Shown here piece after piece: positions 45,430 to 55,486 of a stretch of DNA of 64,000 bases. This DNA is from Watersipora subatra. Its lineage: Eukaryota > Bryozoa > Gymnolaemata > Cheilostomatida > Watersiporidae. Location: positions 124,001 to 188,000 of the forward strand of contig NC_088710.1 in NCBI RefSeq assembly GCF_963576615.1. The letters run 5' to 3'. A model generated the notes under the pieces. The model did not search any database and was not told the origin of the DNA. It saw nothing but the letters and a program-made list of their open reading frames with translations. Positions within the stretch are counted from its first letter, which is position 1. Each line of letters begins with the position of its first letter. Both the position numbers and the translations under genes were made by a program.

Positions 45430-46370
45430 TTACACTCAACCTGACAAATGGAGAATATAGACCATATATAAAGCCTTCAGATCAACCCATCTATGCACAT
45501 GCAAGGTCAAACCACCCACCATGCATATTGACGAACATACCTAGAGCAATAAATCAGAGATTGTCAACACTCTCTTCCAGTAAGGATTGTTTCCAAAGAA
45601 TAGCTCCCACATACCAACAAGCACTCCAACAAAGCAGGTACGACTACAAACTATCATATTTGCCAGAATCCGACCAGACCACCAATAACAAGCAAAAGCG
45701 AAGACGGAATATAATATGGTATAACCCGCCATATAGTATGAATGTTGCCTCCAACATAGGAAAGCAGTTTCTGAACATCATAAGAACAGAATTTCCACCT
45801 GGTCATAAAACTGCATAAAGTATTTAATGCCAACACAATCAAACTTAGCTACAGGTGCATGTCCAATATTAAAAGCCATATCAACGCTCACAATAAAGCT
45901 TTGTTAATACCTACTCGTGGTGATGACAACTCCAGGACATGTAACTGTAGAAGTAGAGCCAGCTGCCCTATGGATGGCAAGTGCCTAACAGAGAATGTCG
46001 TTTACCAAGCATCAGTCACCACCAACAACGGAACAGAGGAGACGTATGTCAGCTTGACACAAAATACGTTCAAAACTAGATATACCAACCATAAGGCTTC
46101 CTTCAACTATACATCAAAAAGGAATGCCACAGAGCTAAGTAAATATATATGGCAACTAAAGGATAGCGGACTAGACCACAACATCAAATGGTCAATCTTA
46201 AAAACTGCAAGACCTTATAGCCCTACCACTAAGAAATGCGAACTCTGTATATGGGAGAAGTATTACATAATATGCAAGCCTCAATTAGCCACCTTAAATA
46301 AGCGCAACGAAATGCTATCCAGTTGCCGTCATGCCAATAAATTCCTGCTAAGAAACAGCGTCACTTAAGA
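45430..46370 (+). pseudogene. PLE RT thumb and GIY-YIG endonuclease, plus copy
   Basis: It starts in the region after the RT catalytic core (NGEYRPYIKPSDQPIYAHAR, NIPRAINQRLSTLSSSKDCF), passes a one-base frameshift near 45810 (PGHK), and continues as a 170-codon frame with the CNCRSRASCPMDGKC knuckle. The endonuclease box reads TYVSLTQ, where the usual Gly of YVG is Ser, and KTRYTNHKASF follows. It ends RNSVT at the stop 46366-46368. Both the frameshift and the Ser change suggest inactivity. Confidence 0.86.
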
Positions 46371-46425
46371 CTCTAGCTTTTAGCTCTTATACAGCTTTAC
46401 TGCTAGTAGAATATTTATTATTTTT

Positions 46426-46482
46426 AACATTTTATCTGAAGAGTGCAAGCCTACCGCACGAAACTTTAAGTAATAAAATGTT
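46426..46482 (+). ncRNA. Hammerhead ribozyme of the plus PLE copy
   Basis: Stem I AACAUUUUAU/AUAAAAUGUU is perfect, CUGAAGA at 46436-46442, stem II GUGC/GCAC with loop AAGCCUACC, GAAA, stem III 46463-46471, cleavage after A46472. It differs from the minus copy at one loop base. Confidence 0.9.
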
Positions 46483-46581
46483 TTACCTAAACTTGTAGTT
46501 TTTTAGTACACATAGTTTTATATCAGCTCTGTTTTTACTCTTAACATTGAGCACTCTTTTTACTAATGTGTATAAATATAA

Positions 46582-46589
<8 letters not shown>

Positions 46590-46632
<43 letters not shown>
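46590..46632. repeat. (TA)n microsatellite
   Basis: TA run at the edge of the TIR element. Confidence 0.95.
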
Positions 46633-46634
<2 letters not shown>

Positions 46635-46637
46635 ATA

Positions 46638-47508
46638 CAGTAGACACTCCTACAACAAAAACAATTTGTTTTGAAAACGTTTATCCTAAGGGATATTACG
46701 TTATTCAGACAGTAGAATACGTGTAAATTGCCTTATCAGCTCAAAGATATCTCAAACACACCCCTTTGATCTTCCAAAAAGGAAAAATATATGTGCTTGA
46801 CTTTTGAAATTAATGACTGTACCATAACTGTAGAACTATTAATTTTTATCAAGAACTTTTCTCCTTTTTCTTCTTGTTTTCACTCGGTTCACAGCCCACG
46901 ATTGCGGTAATTTTACAAGGATTTAAGGAGAAAACATGCCCGCAATGTCAATTTACCTCGAGTTTTTTTAAATTCTAGGCGGTAAGGTCTATTTTGCAAA
47001 AGAAAAACAATAAAAATGTTTAATATATCTAAAATAAAATAAAACAAATATTACTTAACTATAATAAGAGCGGTGTTTATCTGTCTGTCAGAAAGGTTAT
47101 GATGAAAAATAGGTTTCGACGATAAGTCAACTCATGATATTCAGATCGGTAGACCGACTTTCTAGCACCTACACCGAACAATTGAATAACTACTTACCAT
47201 TATCTGTGCCTTAATGACACATATGACAATTTCTCATGACGAATTAGATCTCCAGAGTACTAGTATATACAACAAAGATTGATAGCCCTGTATGTTGTCT
47301 TCTCTCTCAAATGCGATAATAGGTAAAGCGATAATTTTAAGCCTAGCCACGAGATAGGCATTTTTCAAATCGATTTTGAGAAATTGCACTGACTTCACAC
47401 TTTACGCTATGGAAATGTTTTACATAGTTCAAAGCAACCACATAACATAATCTTTTGACGTCTCATGGTTTATGTTATAGGAAGTATTCATTATAGGAAC
47501 GTCTACGG
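46638..47508. mobile_element. TIR DNA transposon, nonautonomous, copy 2
   Basis: It starts CAGTAGACACTCCTACAAC and ends ATAGGAACGTCTACGG, with TA on both sides. It is collinear with 13212-14112 (shared GTAAATTGCCT, CACCCCTTTG and TAATTTTACAA). No transposase is present. Confidence 0.78.
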
Positions 47509-47517
47509 TATATATAT

Positions 47518-47560
<43 letters not shown>
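47509..47560. repeat. (TA)n microsatellite with GTA
   Basis: TA run beginning exactly at the TA target of the TIR element. Confidence 0.93.
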
Positions 47561-47561
<1 letters not shown>

Positions 47562-47689
47562 TAATATCAAATACATATACCCTACGAGACAATATTATTC
47601 GCGGAGTTATATTTGGCAAAAGTTGTCTTCCCATACATTTTTGTGGACTATACAATGTATATAGTTGCTAGACTTGACAATCTCTCGCG

Positions 47690-48378
47690 CCGGACAGACT
47701 TGCCACGGCGGACAGACCTGGCACGGCGGACAGACCTGGCATGGTGGACAAACCTGCCACGGTGGACAGACCTGCCACGGTGAACAGACCTGCCACGGCA
47801 GACAGACCTGCAACGATGGACGGTTTGCCATAGCAGGTGGGCCTGCCACGGCGGATGAACCTGCCACGGTGGATGAACCTGCCACGGCGGACGGACCCGA
47901 AGCAGTGGACAGACTTGCCATGGTGGACAGACCTGTCATGGCGACCTGTCATGCAACTTTTACAGACCTGCCACGGCGGACAGACCTGCCATGGCAGACA
48001 AACCTGCCACAACAGACCTGCCACGACAGACAGACCTGCGACAGCAGACAGACTTGCCACAGCAAACAGACCTGCCATGGCAGACAGACCTGCCACGGCA
48101 AACAGACCTGCCACGGCGGATGAATTTGCCACGGCGGACAGACCTGCCACGGCAAACGGACCTGCCACGGTGCACAGACTTGCCATGGCAGACAGACCTG
48201 TCATGGTGAACAGACCTACCACGGCAGACAGACTTGTCACGGCGGACAGACCTGCCTAGGCAGATTAACCTGCCACGGCGGACGGACCCGCCACGGTGTA
48301 CAAACTTGCCATGGTCGACAGACCTGTCTTGTCATCAGACCTGCCACGGCAGACAGGCCTGCCACAGCAGACAGGCCC
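47690..48378. repeat. 18-bp GC-rich minisatellite, about 38 copies
   Basis: Units of CAGACCTGCCACGGCGGA with many variants, far richer in GC than its surroundings. Both strands keep open frames because 18 is a multiple of three. Confidence 0.96.
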
Positions 48379-48479
48379 GCCACTGTTTTAGTATTACTAA
48401 ACAAAACGGAAATATTGTTTTTGATAATGAGGCAAGATTGCTGTAGTTTTCTCTTTAATTTTATAATCTTTTGTACATA

Positions 48480-49200
48480 CTGCTACATGTAGTTACATCT
48501 AAAAAAGCTTTTACAAATTTTTTTACAAGTTATCATCATTACCTTTTTTAACTTGTAATTGTTAAATGCGCGGTTTCAATTTCAAATATGTGAATATAAT
48601 GGCACAGTTTCAAATGTGTGACTATAACAGCACAAATTGAAATGTGTGACTATAACAGCACAAGTTCAAACTTCAATTTTCGGTTTTTCCCTAGGGCATT
48701 CGCTAAAAATTGCAAAACTAAAAACTGTTCACATTTGAAACTCTCGAGTAGGATTTGCCTCTTCATTTTGTCTCCATTCAGTCAGTGCGCTTCACTGATG
48801 TATTTAATTTCTATGTTCATACCTGTATCGAGAGGAATCAGAATCGCCATATTCAAAGTTTTGGTAGATAACTTTTGCAGCCGCAGTAACCTTTTTTATA
48901 CATAGACTTCTAAGTAACAATACTAACTGTTATTAATAATTCAACATATTCATGGTTTTTATTTTGTTTTCTTAGTTGGTATTAATCGCATTAGTATTAA
49001 ATCATTTTATGTTGTAATCATTGTAGCAAAACAGATTATCTAGCCATTACTTCCTAATTATTTCAAACATTCAAACACCTTTACAGTTGTTTTATTTATT
49101 CTTTCAATTTATTTTAACTGAACACAACACTTAATTCATGATATGAAGTTTAAAGGTTAAAATTGTAAATGATGTATATGTTAAATAAATTTAAAATAAT
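48480..49200 (+). mobile_element. Helitron-like family B fragment
   Basis: It is collinear with 52660-53300 and, near its end, with 7991-8060 and 1028-1080. The CTAG terminus is missing. It is noncoding. Confidence 0.5.
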
Positions 49201-49314
49201 AAATTTGAATAATTTACATAATGAAATAAACACACAGAAATAAACAAACACCTTCATTTAAAAATTAAAAGGAAATAAATGTTGATTTTCAGCGCAAAGA
49301 TTTATTTCTTACTT

Positions 49315-49510
49315 TGCATTCAGTTAGTCAAATCAAATACATACCATTCAGTTAGTCAAATCAGATACATACCATTCAGTTAGTCAAATCAGATACATAG
49401 CATTCAGTTAGTCAAATCAGATACATACCATTCAGTTAGTCAAATCAGATACATAGCATTCAGTTAGTCAAATCAGATACATAGCATTCAGTTAGTCAAA
49501 TCAGATAAAT
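49315..49510. repeat. 28-bp minisatellite
   Basis: Seven copies of CATTCAGTTAGTCAAATCAG plus ATACATAC. Confidence 0.95.
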
Positions 49511-49514
49511 ACCG

Positions 49515-50400
49515 AATGTAATTCATCAACTTCAGTATTACAAGTTGTCGGAGGTTATTTCAGTGAAAAACTGCAAGAGCGACTTTTGACGACGACATAC
49601 GGAATTCTGAAAAAACTGTGACAACCTTGAACAATTTTCTCAAGAATTGCGATGCGTTGTCTATAAGCGCAATTCTAACCCCAACGATGGGTACAAAAAT
49701 GTTTGGAACTCAGCTATGTTTACTGATGACACCTGGCGACTAGTTTTTGATTTGATGTAGTAATTATTTCTAACAACTCTAATCATTCGCGGATTTTAAC
49801 CATTCGCGGAATTGCCTGCCAGCAAATTTTTAAATTCATCGAATAATATCATCTTATAGGGTATATACATAACATATATACATGTATATTTGATTAGGTA
49901 TTTGTAAAATTAAATTTACATAATATGTATTAAAACACTAAAGGTAAAGCTGTAAAACACCATAAAATTAAATAGGTAGATCGCTCATTAAATGTTAGAA
50001 TCAAGTAAGTTTGAAAATGAAGGGCTCATACATGATTATATGTGATTTGGACTAGCATCAATATGATACAAGTATTGTAAAGGTTTTGTGCGACCTTCAC
50101 TTTCCTCCACTAGTACAAGACTTGTGCATGAGTACAATACATATATTTCTGCTTAGTTCATCAAGGTGTACAAGAAATGAATCAAGTGACAAGCAATAAA
50201 CAGGCCCAGAACAGCTCTGCTCTACTAGACAAATGTTCGGGCTTACATAGCTGCTAAACTCTGCCCCTGTTCTGCTTGGTTAGCCCCAGCATGACCCGGC
50301 TCAGTCTAGCTCGGCTCGGTCTTCAGTTGGTACGGCTCTGGCTTGGCTATGCTTGACTCGGCTGTACATCGGCTTGGCTTGGCTAAATGTAAGAGGACGC
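49515..50400. other. Unassigned DNA including the probable 3' LTR of the Gypsy fragment
   Basis: 50250-50412 is rich in GGCTCGGCT-like repeats and follows the polypurine tract, so it is probably LTR sequence. The far LTR boundary cannot be fixed without a second copy. Confidence 0.45.
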
Positions 50401-50429
50401 CATCCACCACACACTTCCCCCATTGGCGA

Positions 50430-51688
50430 CTAGAGTCTCCAATGCACATACTGTGGGAGGACTAGCTGGGCCAGAGCCTCATGTTGGCGGGCTCCATAGT
50501 GGAGGCGCTCTATCTTCTCCAATAGTAGCTGGCGTTCCCGGCCTTCCAGGTGTCCCTGCCACAGGGTCGCCTGCATAGTCTCAGCAGCCCTCGTCCATTC
50601 TTGTGCGACCTGCGCTAGCAACCGGGCTCGGCTGCGCTGCGTCTGCAGAAGGGTCTGGCTGGCCGGAGTCCGACCTATCACTTGGGCCAGGGTGCGTGAC
50701 CCGGCGGGCTCCACGGTCGTTCTGCTCCTCCTGGTCAAAGCTGGGCGGACCCAGGCTGGGGGGCATGGTGGTGTCCCAGCCCGCTGTGCTCCTCTCCGGG
50801 AGCTGCAACGTCTCCTTTCTCTGGTAGTGGGTGTGCAGGCAGCCATCGTCAGGGAGCCCTCATGTTCTCCTGGCAAAACTGCTCCCAGGAGTCTTGATCC
50901 ACCAGATATACCACCGGCGCCACTCCTCCTTGCTGGTGAGTCGCGTGGTTTAGTAACATTTGATCCCTTGACATGTGCTGCCAATTGCAGGAGCACACAA
51001 ACACGGCGTAGTGTTGCAGCATGTGAAATTGAATCCGCCGGGTGCTGGCTGTGAACTGGCAGATCCGGCAAGTTCCAGTTTGCGCCTGCTCTTCCGCCCG
51101 TGCCACAGTCCGAGGAGACAGGTACTTAATGGTCCTCACGATGGTCTTCTTCCGTGGCCTGACCCTCTCTGGCTCCGGCTGCCTCACAGGTGTGCTTTGC
51201 CTCTCGGCAACGGCCAGCGGAGAAGAAGACAACTCCGGTGAAGGGGGACTGATCTGTCTCTTCTTCGTGCGTACAGCAGCCACCCGGCACTCCTCTTCCA
51301 CTGGTTCTGGCATAACTTCATTCAGTAGCTCCTCTACGCTATCTTCTGTCAGAGTGGCATCCAGTAGCGCCTCTGCTCCCTCCTCTGTAATCTCCAACAC
51401 GGCCGAATCTGGCTGTCATGCCTCATCCCTCTCCGTGTTAATCCCTTTGTAGGCCACCACGTTTGCCGGTGTTGGCCTACCCACTCCTTCTCCAGTTTCT
51501 TTCAAACTCACTGTGACCAAAGTCAGTAAATCCTGTGGAGATGTGTTGCCTTCGCTCTCCATCTTTTCCAGCGTTCTGATGTCGTTCAGAGAAAACGAGT
51601 GCTTTAATAAGAAATCTTTGGTTGCGTCCGTGAGAACTGTTCTACCTCCTTCCTGCGCGACCTCCGAACCATTTTCCATTAATTCCAT
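50430..51688 (-). pseudogene. Gypsy 3' reading frames with zinc-finger-like module
   Basis: Overlapping frames 51688-51416, 51400-50849 and 51071-50430 look like one interrupted protein after pol. The middle part has CRICQFTASTRRIQFHMLQH, which fits CX2CX11HX3H, then a second imperfect finger starting CSCNWQHMSRDQ. The last part is glutamine/leucine-rich (RERQLLLEKIERL). A stop and frame changes break it. Its role in the element is unknown; nucleic-acid binding is inferred. Confidence 0.6.
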
Positions 51689-51769
51689 CGAGTAGCAAAT
51701 ACCATCTTCGTATCGTTTCGGCTTCCTGGTTGTCCGGGCCAGCCTTGGATTGTGCCGGACCGGAGTTGA

Positions 51770-52003
51770 TTAGATTGCGGGGCTGATGGGATCTCGTGTT
51801 GCAGTCTTTCCGGTCTCTACCAGGTTTGATTCTGGTTCTCCCGGAACTTTATTCCGTGTTGCCGGATTGATTTCTTCGGAACTAGGAGGGCGTCCTTCAC
51901 TTCCTTCTTTCTTCAGTCTGGCTGGATTTTCCCCAGGGGTTACCTCTTCCCCTCGATTCTTTGCAGCCTCTAATAGCAATTTTTCCCAGCTGGGGGGCGG
52001 CAT
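51770..52003 (-). pseudogene. Gypsy pol C-terminal tail
   Basis: A proline- and glutamate-rich frame (PPPSWEKLLLEAAKNRGEEV) between the integrase and the zinc-finger part. It is likely a linker in the same broken polyprotein. Confidence 0.5.
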
Positions 52004-52206
52004 TATTGGTACAGGATCTATCCTGCCCTCCTCTTGCCTTCTCTCCGGCCTGCTGGGTCAAGCGCCCTTCATGTTTGGACCCCTCCTGGCTCTAGAGTGG
52101 CTGGGGCCTGCCTCAACCTCTCTGGGCAAGTGTGGTAAGGCTTCAGCCTTTCCTCACCCTGGATGGAATACTGTCCCTACCGTTCCACCAGATACGTGTG
52201 GTTTCC

Positions 52207-52506
52207 CTAGGCCTTCAAGACCTGGTATGGTCCCACAAACTTTGCCTGCAGCTTGGGATTTTCTCCTCGTCTTCGGCGTTTGTCCGTGAGCCATACCCAG
52301 TCGCCTGGAGCATACAGCGATGGTTCTTCCTTATCCTCTTGTTGCACCTTTATCTGGCTTTGCCGGAGCGCCTCGTGCACTGTCTGCAGCCTCCGCTGCA
52401 CCTCAAGAGCGTGCTTGTAGGCAGGAAAGAACTCGGTCGGTGGGGGGTGACTTTCCAGCTGGTCTGGCAACCTCAGCTCCCATCCCAACATTAGCATGTC
52501 ACGGAG
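52207..52506 (-). pseudogene. Ty3/Gypsy integrase C-terminus (GPY/F)
   Basis: It reads GWELRLPDQLE, then VHEALRQSQIKVQQ, YAPGDWVWLTDKRRRRG, and PKLQAKFVGPYQVLKA. The GD.VWL and GPY elements are the integrase C-terminal module of Ty3/Gypsy elements. The catalytic core is absent because the fragment is truncated at the palindrome. Confidence 0.85.
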
Positions 52507-52533
52507 TGACATGCTAATGTTGGGATGGGAGCT
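52475..52533. repeat. Perfect 27-bp palindrome with 5-base spacer
   Basis: Arms 52475-52501 and 52507-52533 are exact inverses around CGGAG. The right arm is an inverted copy of integrase coding sequence, so the fragment end is folded back. Confidence 0.97.
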
Positions 52534-52659
52534 GTTTCTCCAGTTTCTCCAGTCACGGAGTGGGGGTGCCTCTGTATGCCCTCATCATGAAAAAGGCTAA
52601 GCCATTCTCATCACTCCCATCGTTCATACCATATACTGTATATCGCTTTCGTGATTACA

Positions 52660-53300
52660 CATGCTAAATGTGCACTTTTTATTATTAATTAATATTAATT
52701 TTTGTGTTTGTTATTTTTTGGAAGCCAATTTTTTAGCCATTACTTATTTTTTCAATTTGTAATTTTCAAATGTGCTGTTTCAATTTCAAATGCGCTGTTT
52801 CCCTCCCATTTCCTGTTTTTCCTAAAGTTTGATCATTGAATCTGTAAAGGCTAAATCTTTTTCATGAGAACATTTGTATTATCTCGAGTAGGATCAGTGT
52901 GTACATTCTCTGTTCAGTCAGAACAAGTGTCAACGACAGTTGGATATATATTATTTTGCGTTTGTACCAGTATCGAGAAGCATCAGTATCGTTCCTCAAA
53001 ACTTTGAATACAAGCTTCTGCTGCAACAGTAACTTTTATATATATATATGTTTCTGTGTAGTCATTGCTATTATTAGTTCAACATATTCATGACTTTGAT
53101 GTTGTTTTCTTAGTTCATATTAATCGTATCAGTATCAAATCCTTAGTCAATATGACCATTGTGGCAAAACAGACTATCTAGCTATTACTTGACAACTATT
53201 TCACATTTAAATACCTTTAAAGTGGTTTTATTTTTTTCTCAATTTATTCGAAACCACTAAGCTAAGCTGTTTTTAACATTTTCATCACTTTATCTATTTG
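52660..53300 (+). mobile_element. Helitron-like family B fragment
   Basis: Matches 48480-49130 (AATTAATATTAATTTTTGTG, CTCGAGTAGGAT and AGTATCGAGA blocks). Noncoding. Confidence 0.5.
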
Positions 53301-53599
53301 CACTCGCTAAACATGTTCTTCTTATTATTAATTAATATTACTTTTTGCGTTTGTTTTTTTATAGAAATTTTTAGGCTTTGGAAGCAAGTATTTTTTATCA
53401 AATGTCTTAGTATGGTATAAATTCTGGACTACAACCGCCTTCTTATTCAAAATACTTCTATTGGCTGATTGTGCTGAAAGCCATAAAAACAAATATCCAA
53501 AAATCACTCAATGATGAGCTAAGGCTATGGTGAGCTCACAAGTTCCTAGGTATAAAGTTAGAGTAAGTTCAAATACTAGTCTATACATGTGTCAGTGTT

Positions 53600-54395
53600 T
53601 GTCATTGGTCAGTTGGCCTTTTGGCCTGTTGGCTCATTAGTCCATTGGTTCATTGGTTCACTGGTCTGTCAGTTCATTGGTTCGTCTGCTCGTCGGTCTG
53701 TCAGTCTGCCGATTCGTCCATCTGTTTGTCCATTGGTGCATTGGTCCGTTGGTCTGTTGGTTCGGTGATTTGTTGGTTCATTGGTCCATTGATTTGTTGG
53801 TCCCCTGGTTCACTGGTGCATTAGTTCGCTTGTCCATTGGTCTGTTCATTTGTTGGTTCGTTTGTCCGTTCATTTGTCTATTATTTCATTTGTCCGTTAT
53901 TCCGTTTGTCCGTTTCCTCATTCATCTGTTGGCCCGCCGGTCCGTTGGTTCATTGGTTTCGCTGGTCCGTTAATCAGTTAGTTTGTTAGTTCATTAGTCC
54001 GTTGCTCCGTTGCTCCATTGTTCCGTTGCTCCATTGTTCCGTTGGTCCGTTGGTTCGATAGTCTGTTGATCAGTTGGTTCGTTGGTTCAATGGTCCATTA
54101 GTCTGTTGGTTTGTTGATTCAATGGTCCATTGGTCCATTGTTTCATTGATCCACTGGTCTGTTAGTTTGTTGGTCAATTGGTCTGTTGGTCTGTTGGTCT
54201 GTTGATTCATTGGTTCGTTGGTCCGTTGGTTCATTGTTCTGTTTGTTCATTGGTCCGCTGGTCTGTTGGTTCGTTTGTCTATTTTTGTTAGTCTGTTGGT
54301 CTGCTGGTTCATTGGTTCATTGGTCTGTTGATCCATTGGTCTATTGGTTTGTTGGTCTGCTGCTCCTTTGGTTCGCTGGTCCACTGGTCTGTTGG
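53600..54395. repeat. Degenerate 8-bp minisatellite
   Basis: About 800 bases of TTGGTCCG, TTGGTTCA and TTGGTCTG units. Serine/valine/tryptophan frames over it are artefacts. Confidence 0.93.
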
Positions 54396-54419
54396 TTATA
54401 TAATACAGTATATTAATTA

Positions 54420-55300
54420 TAAAAAGGCAGTATTAAAGGATGATGTCATAGTTTAGCACCATAAATTATGATGTAACTTCATATGCAATCTATCTATTAT
54501 AGATAGATAGATAATATGTGTCACAACACTTGTTGTTGTAGAAATATATATTTCATATTTCAAATAGAAATGTTTAGAGGTATCGGTTGTCTTGGATGAA
54601 ACCCCTTTAATTGGGCAATAAACAGTTACTTGCTTTAGTTAAAGGCCTTTAACCCGATGACCTCTACTAGTAGAAAAACAAAAAAAGTTGGCTACAGTAG
54701 CGCAGTAAACGCCTAAACTATAGTTAATATTTGCCAATATCTCCACAACTAGTTGATAAATTGCACACATTTAGTATACTAATCGAAAACTAATAGAGTG
54801 TTATTATGGTGTTGTGTCACTTGTGTGTCAATTATTGATGTATCTTTTTTCTAGATATATTGTTAGCTGTTTTGACTCACATCAGTTAAATATATAGAAC
54901 TCATGGGTCAGTCTGCAAATCCTTTGGTCTTACTGGTTGAATTTATGTTCTGCATACACTCTTTAGGATTCATGGTCTAAAAAGCAAAATTATAAAATTT
55001 TCAAACAGACTCCATAATTTTAATCCAAATATGCTCTAGCTTGCCAGTCACTCAAGCAAAACAACACTCTAGTATTATTAGGAGTTACGCCTCCTTAGTT
55101 TATTTCAGTTTTAATTTTCATCTTGCTATATACTTGTGGCTGCCTGATGAATAACAGAGTTATTTGATTACATCGATCATTTTACATTCCCATTGATAAC
55201 TTCATGCATACTCTACACAAGTAAAAATAATGAACCTGCAGACAACACGATGTATGATGGTCGGTTACTATGTGAGAGTTGTATTATCCTGAACCATCTG
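54420..55300. other. Unassigned DNA
   Basis: No recognised feature apart from a short inverted TATCTATC/GATAGATA run near 54490. Confidence 0.4.
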
Positions 55301-55307
55301 TTTTATG

Positions 55308-55382
55308 TATTGTGTGTGTGTGTGCGTGCGTGCGTGTGCGTGCGTGTGTGTGCGTGTGCGTGTGCGTGTGTGTGTGTGTGTA
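55308..55382. repeat. (GT)n/(GTGC)n microsatellite
   Basis: Uninterrupted GT and GTGCGTGC units. Confidence 0.95.
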
Positions 55383-55486
55383 TTTTCATCAACAGAAACA
55401 ATAAAAAAACAAACTGCATATTAGTAAATATATCAGGTTAAATACAAATTAGGGAGAAAATGAAAAAAAACTTTAGCAAAATTCAC

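Larger units (their letters stand above)
44527..46510. mobile_element. Two Penelope-like fragments in head-to-head inversion
   Basis: A minus-strand copy (44527-45423) and a longer plus-strand copy (about 45424-46510) have their 3' ends facing outward. They share over 850 bp at high identity, including the hammerhead and endonuclease. The join lies inside a GTTGGTATG duplication at 45415-45430. Such inverted pairs could come from twin priming during target-primed integration. Confidence 0.85.
50413..52506 (-). mobile_element. Ty3/Gypsy retrotransposon 3' fragment
   Basis: GC-rich coding-like DNA on the minus strand runs from an integrase C-terminus to a polypurine tract (GGGGGAAG at 50414-50421) followed by TGTGTGGTGG, a likely LTR start. 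It is cut off at 52506 by a perfect palindrome. Base composition contrasts sharply with the AT-rich flanks, suggesting a younger arrival or different mutational history. Confidence 0.8.

Noticed and set aside
47665..48446. Many frames with Cys/His or Ala-Thr-Asp repeats
   Set aside because: They derive from the 18-bp GC-rich array in several frames and both strands. There is no unique domain.
53621..54416. Hydrophobic serine/tryptophan-rich frames as membrane proteins
   Set aside because: They lie wholly in the TTGGTCCG minisatellite.
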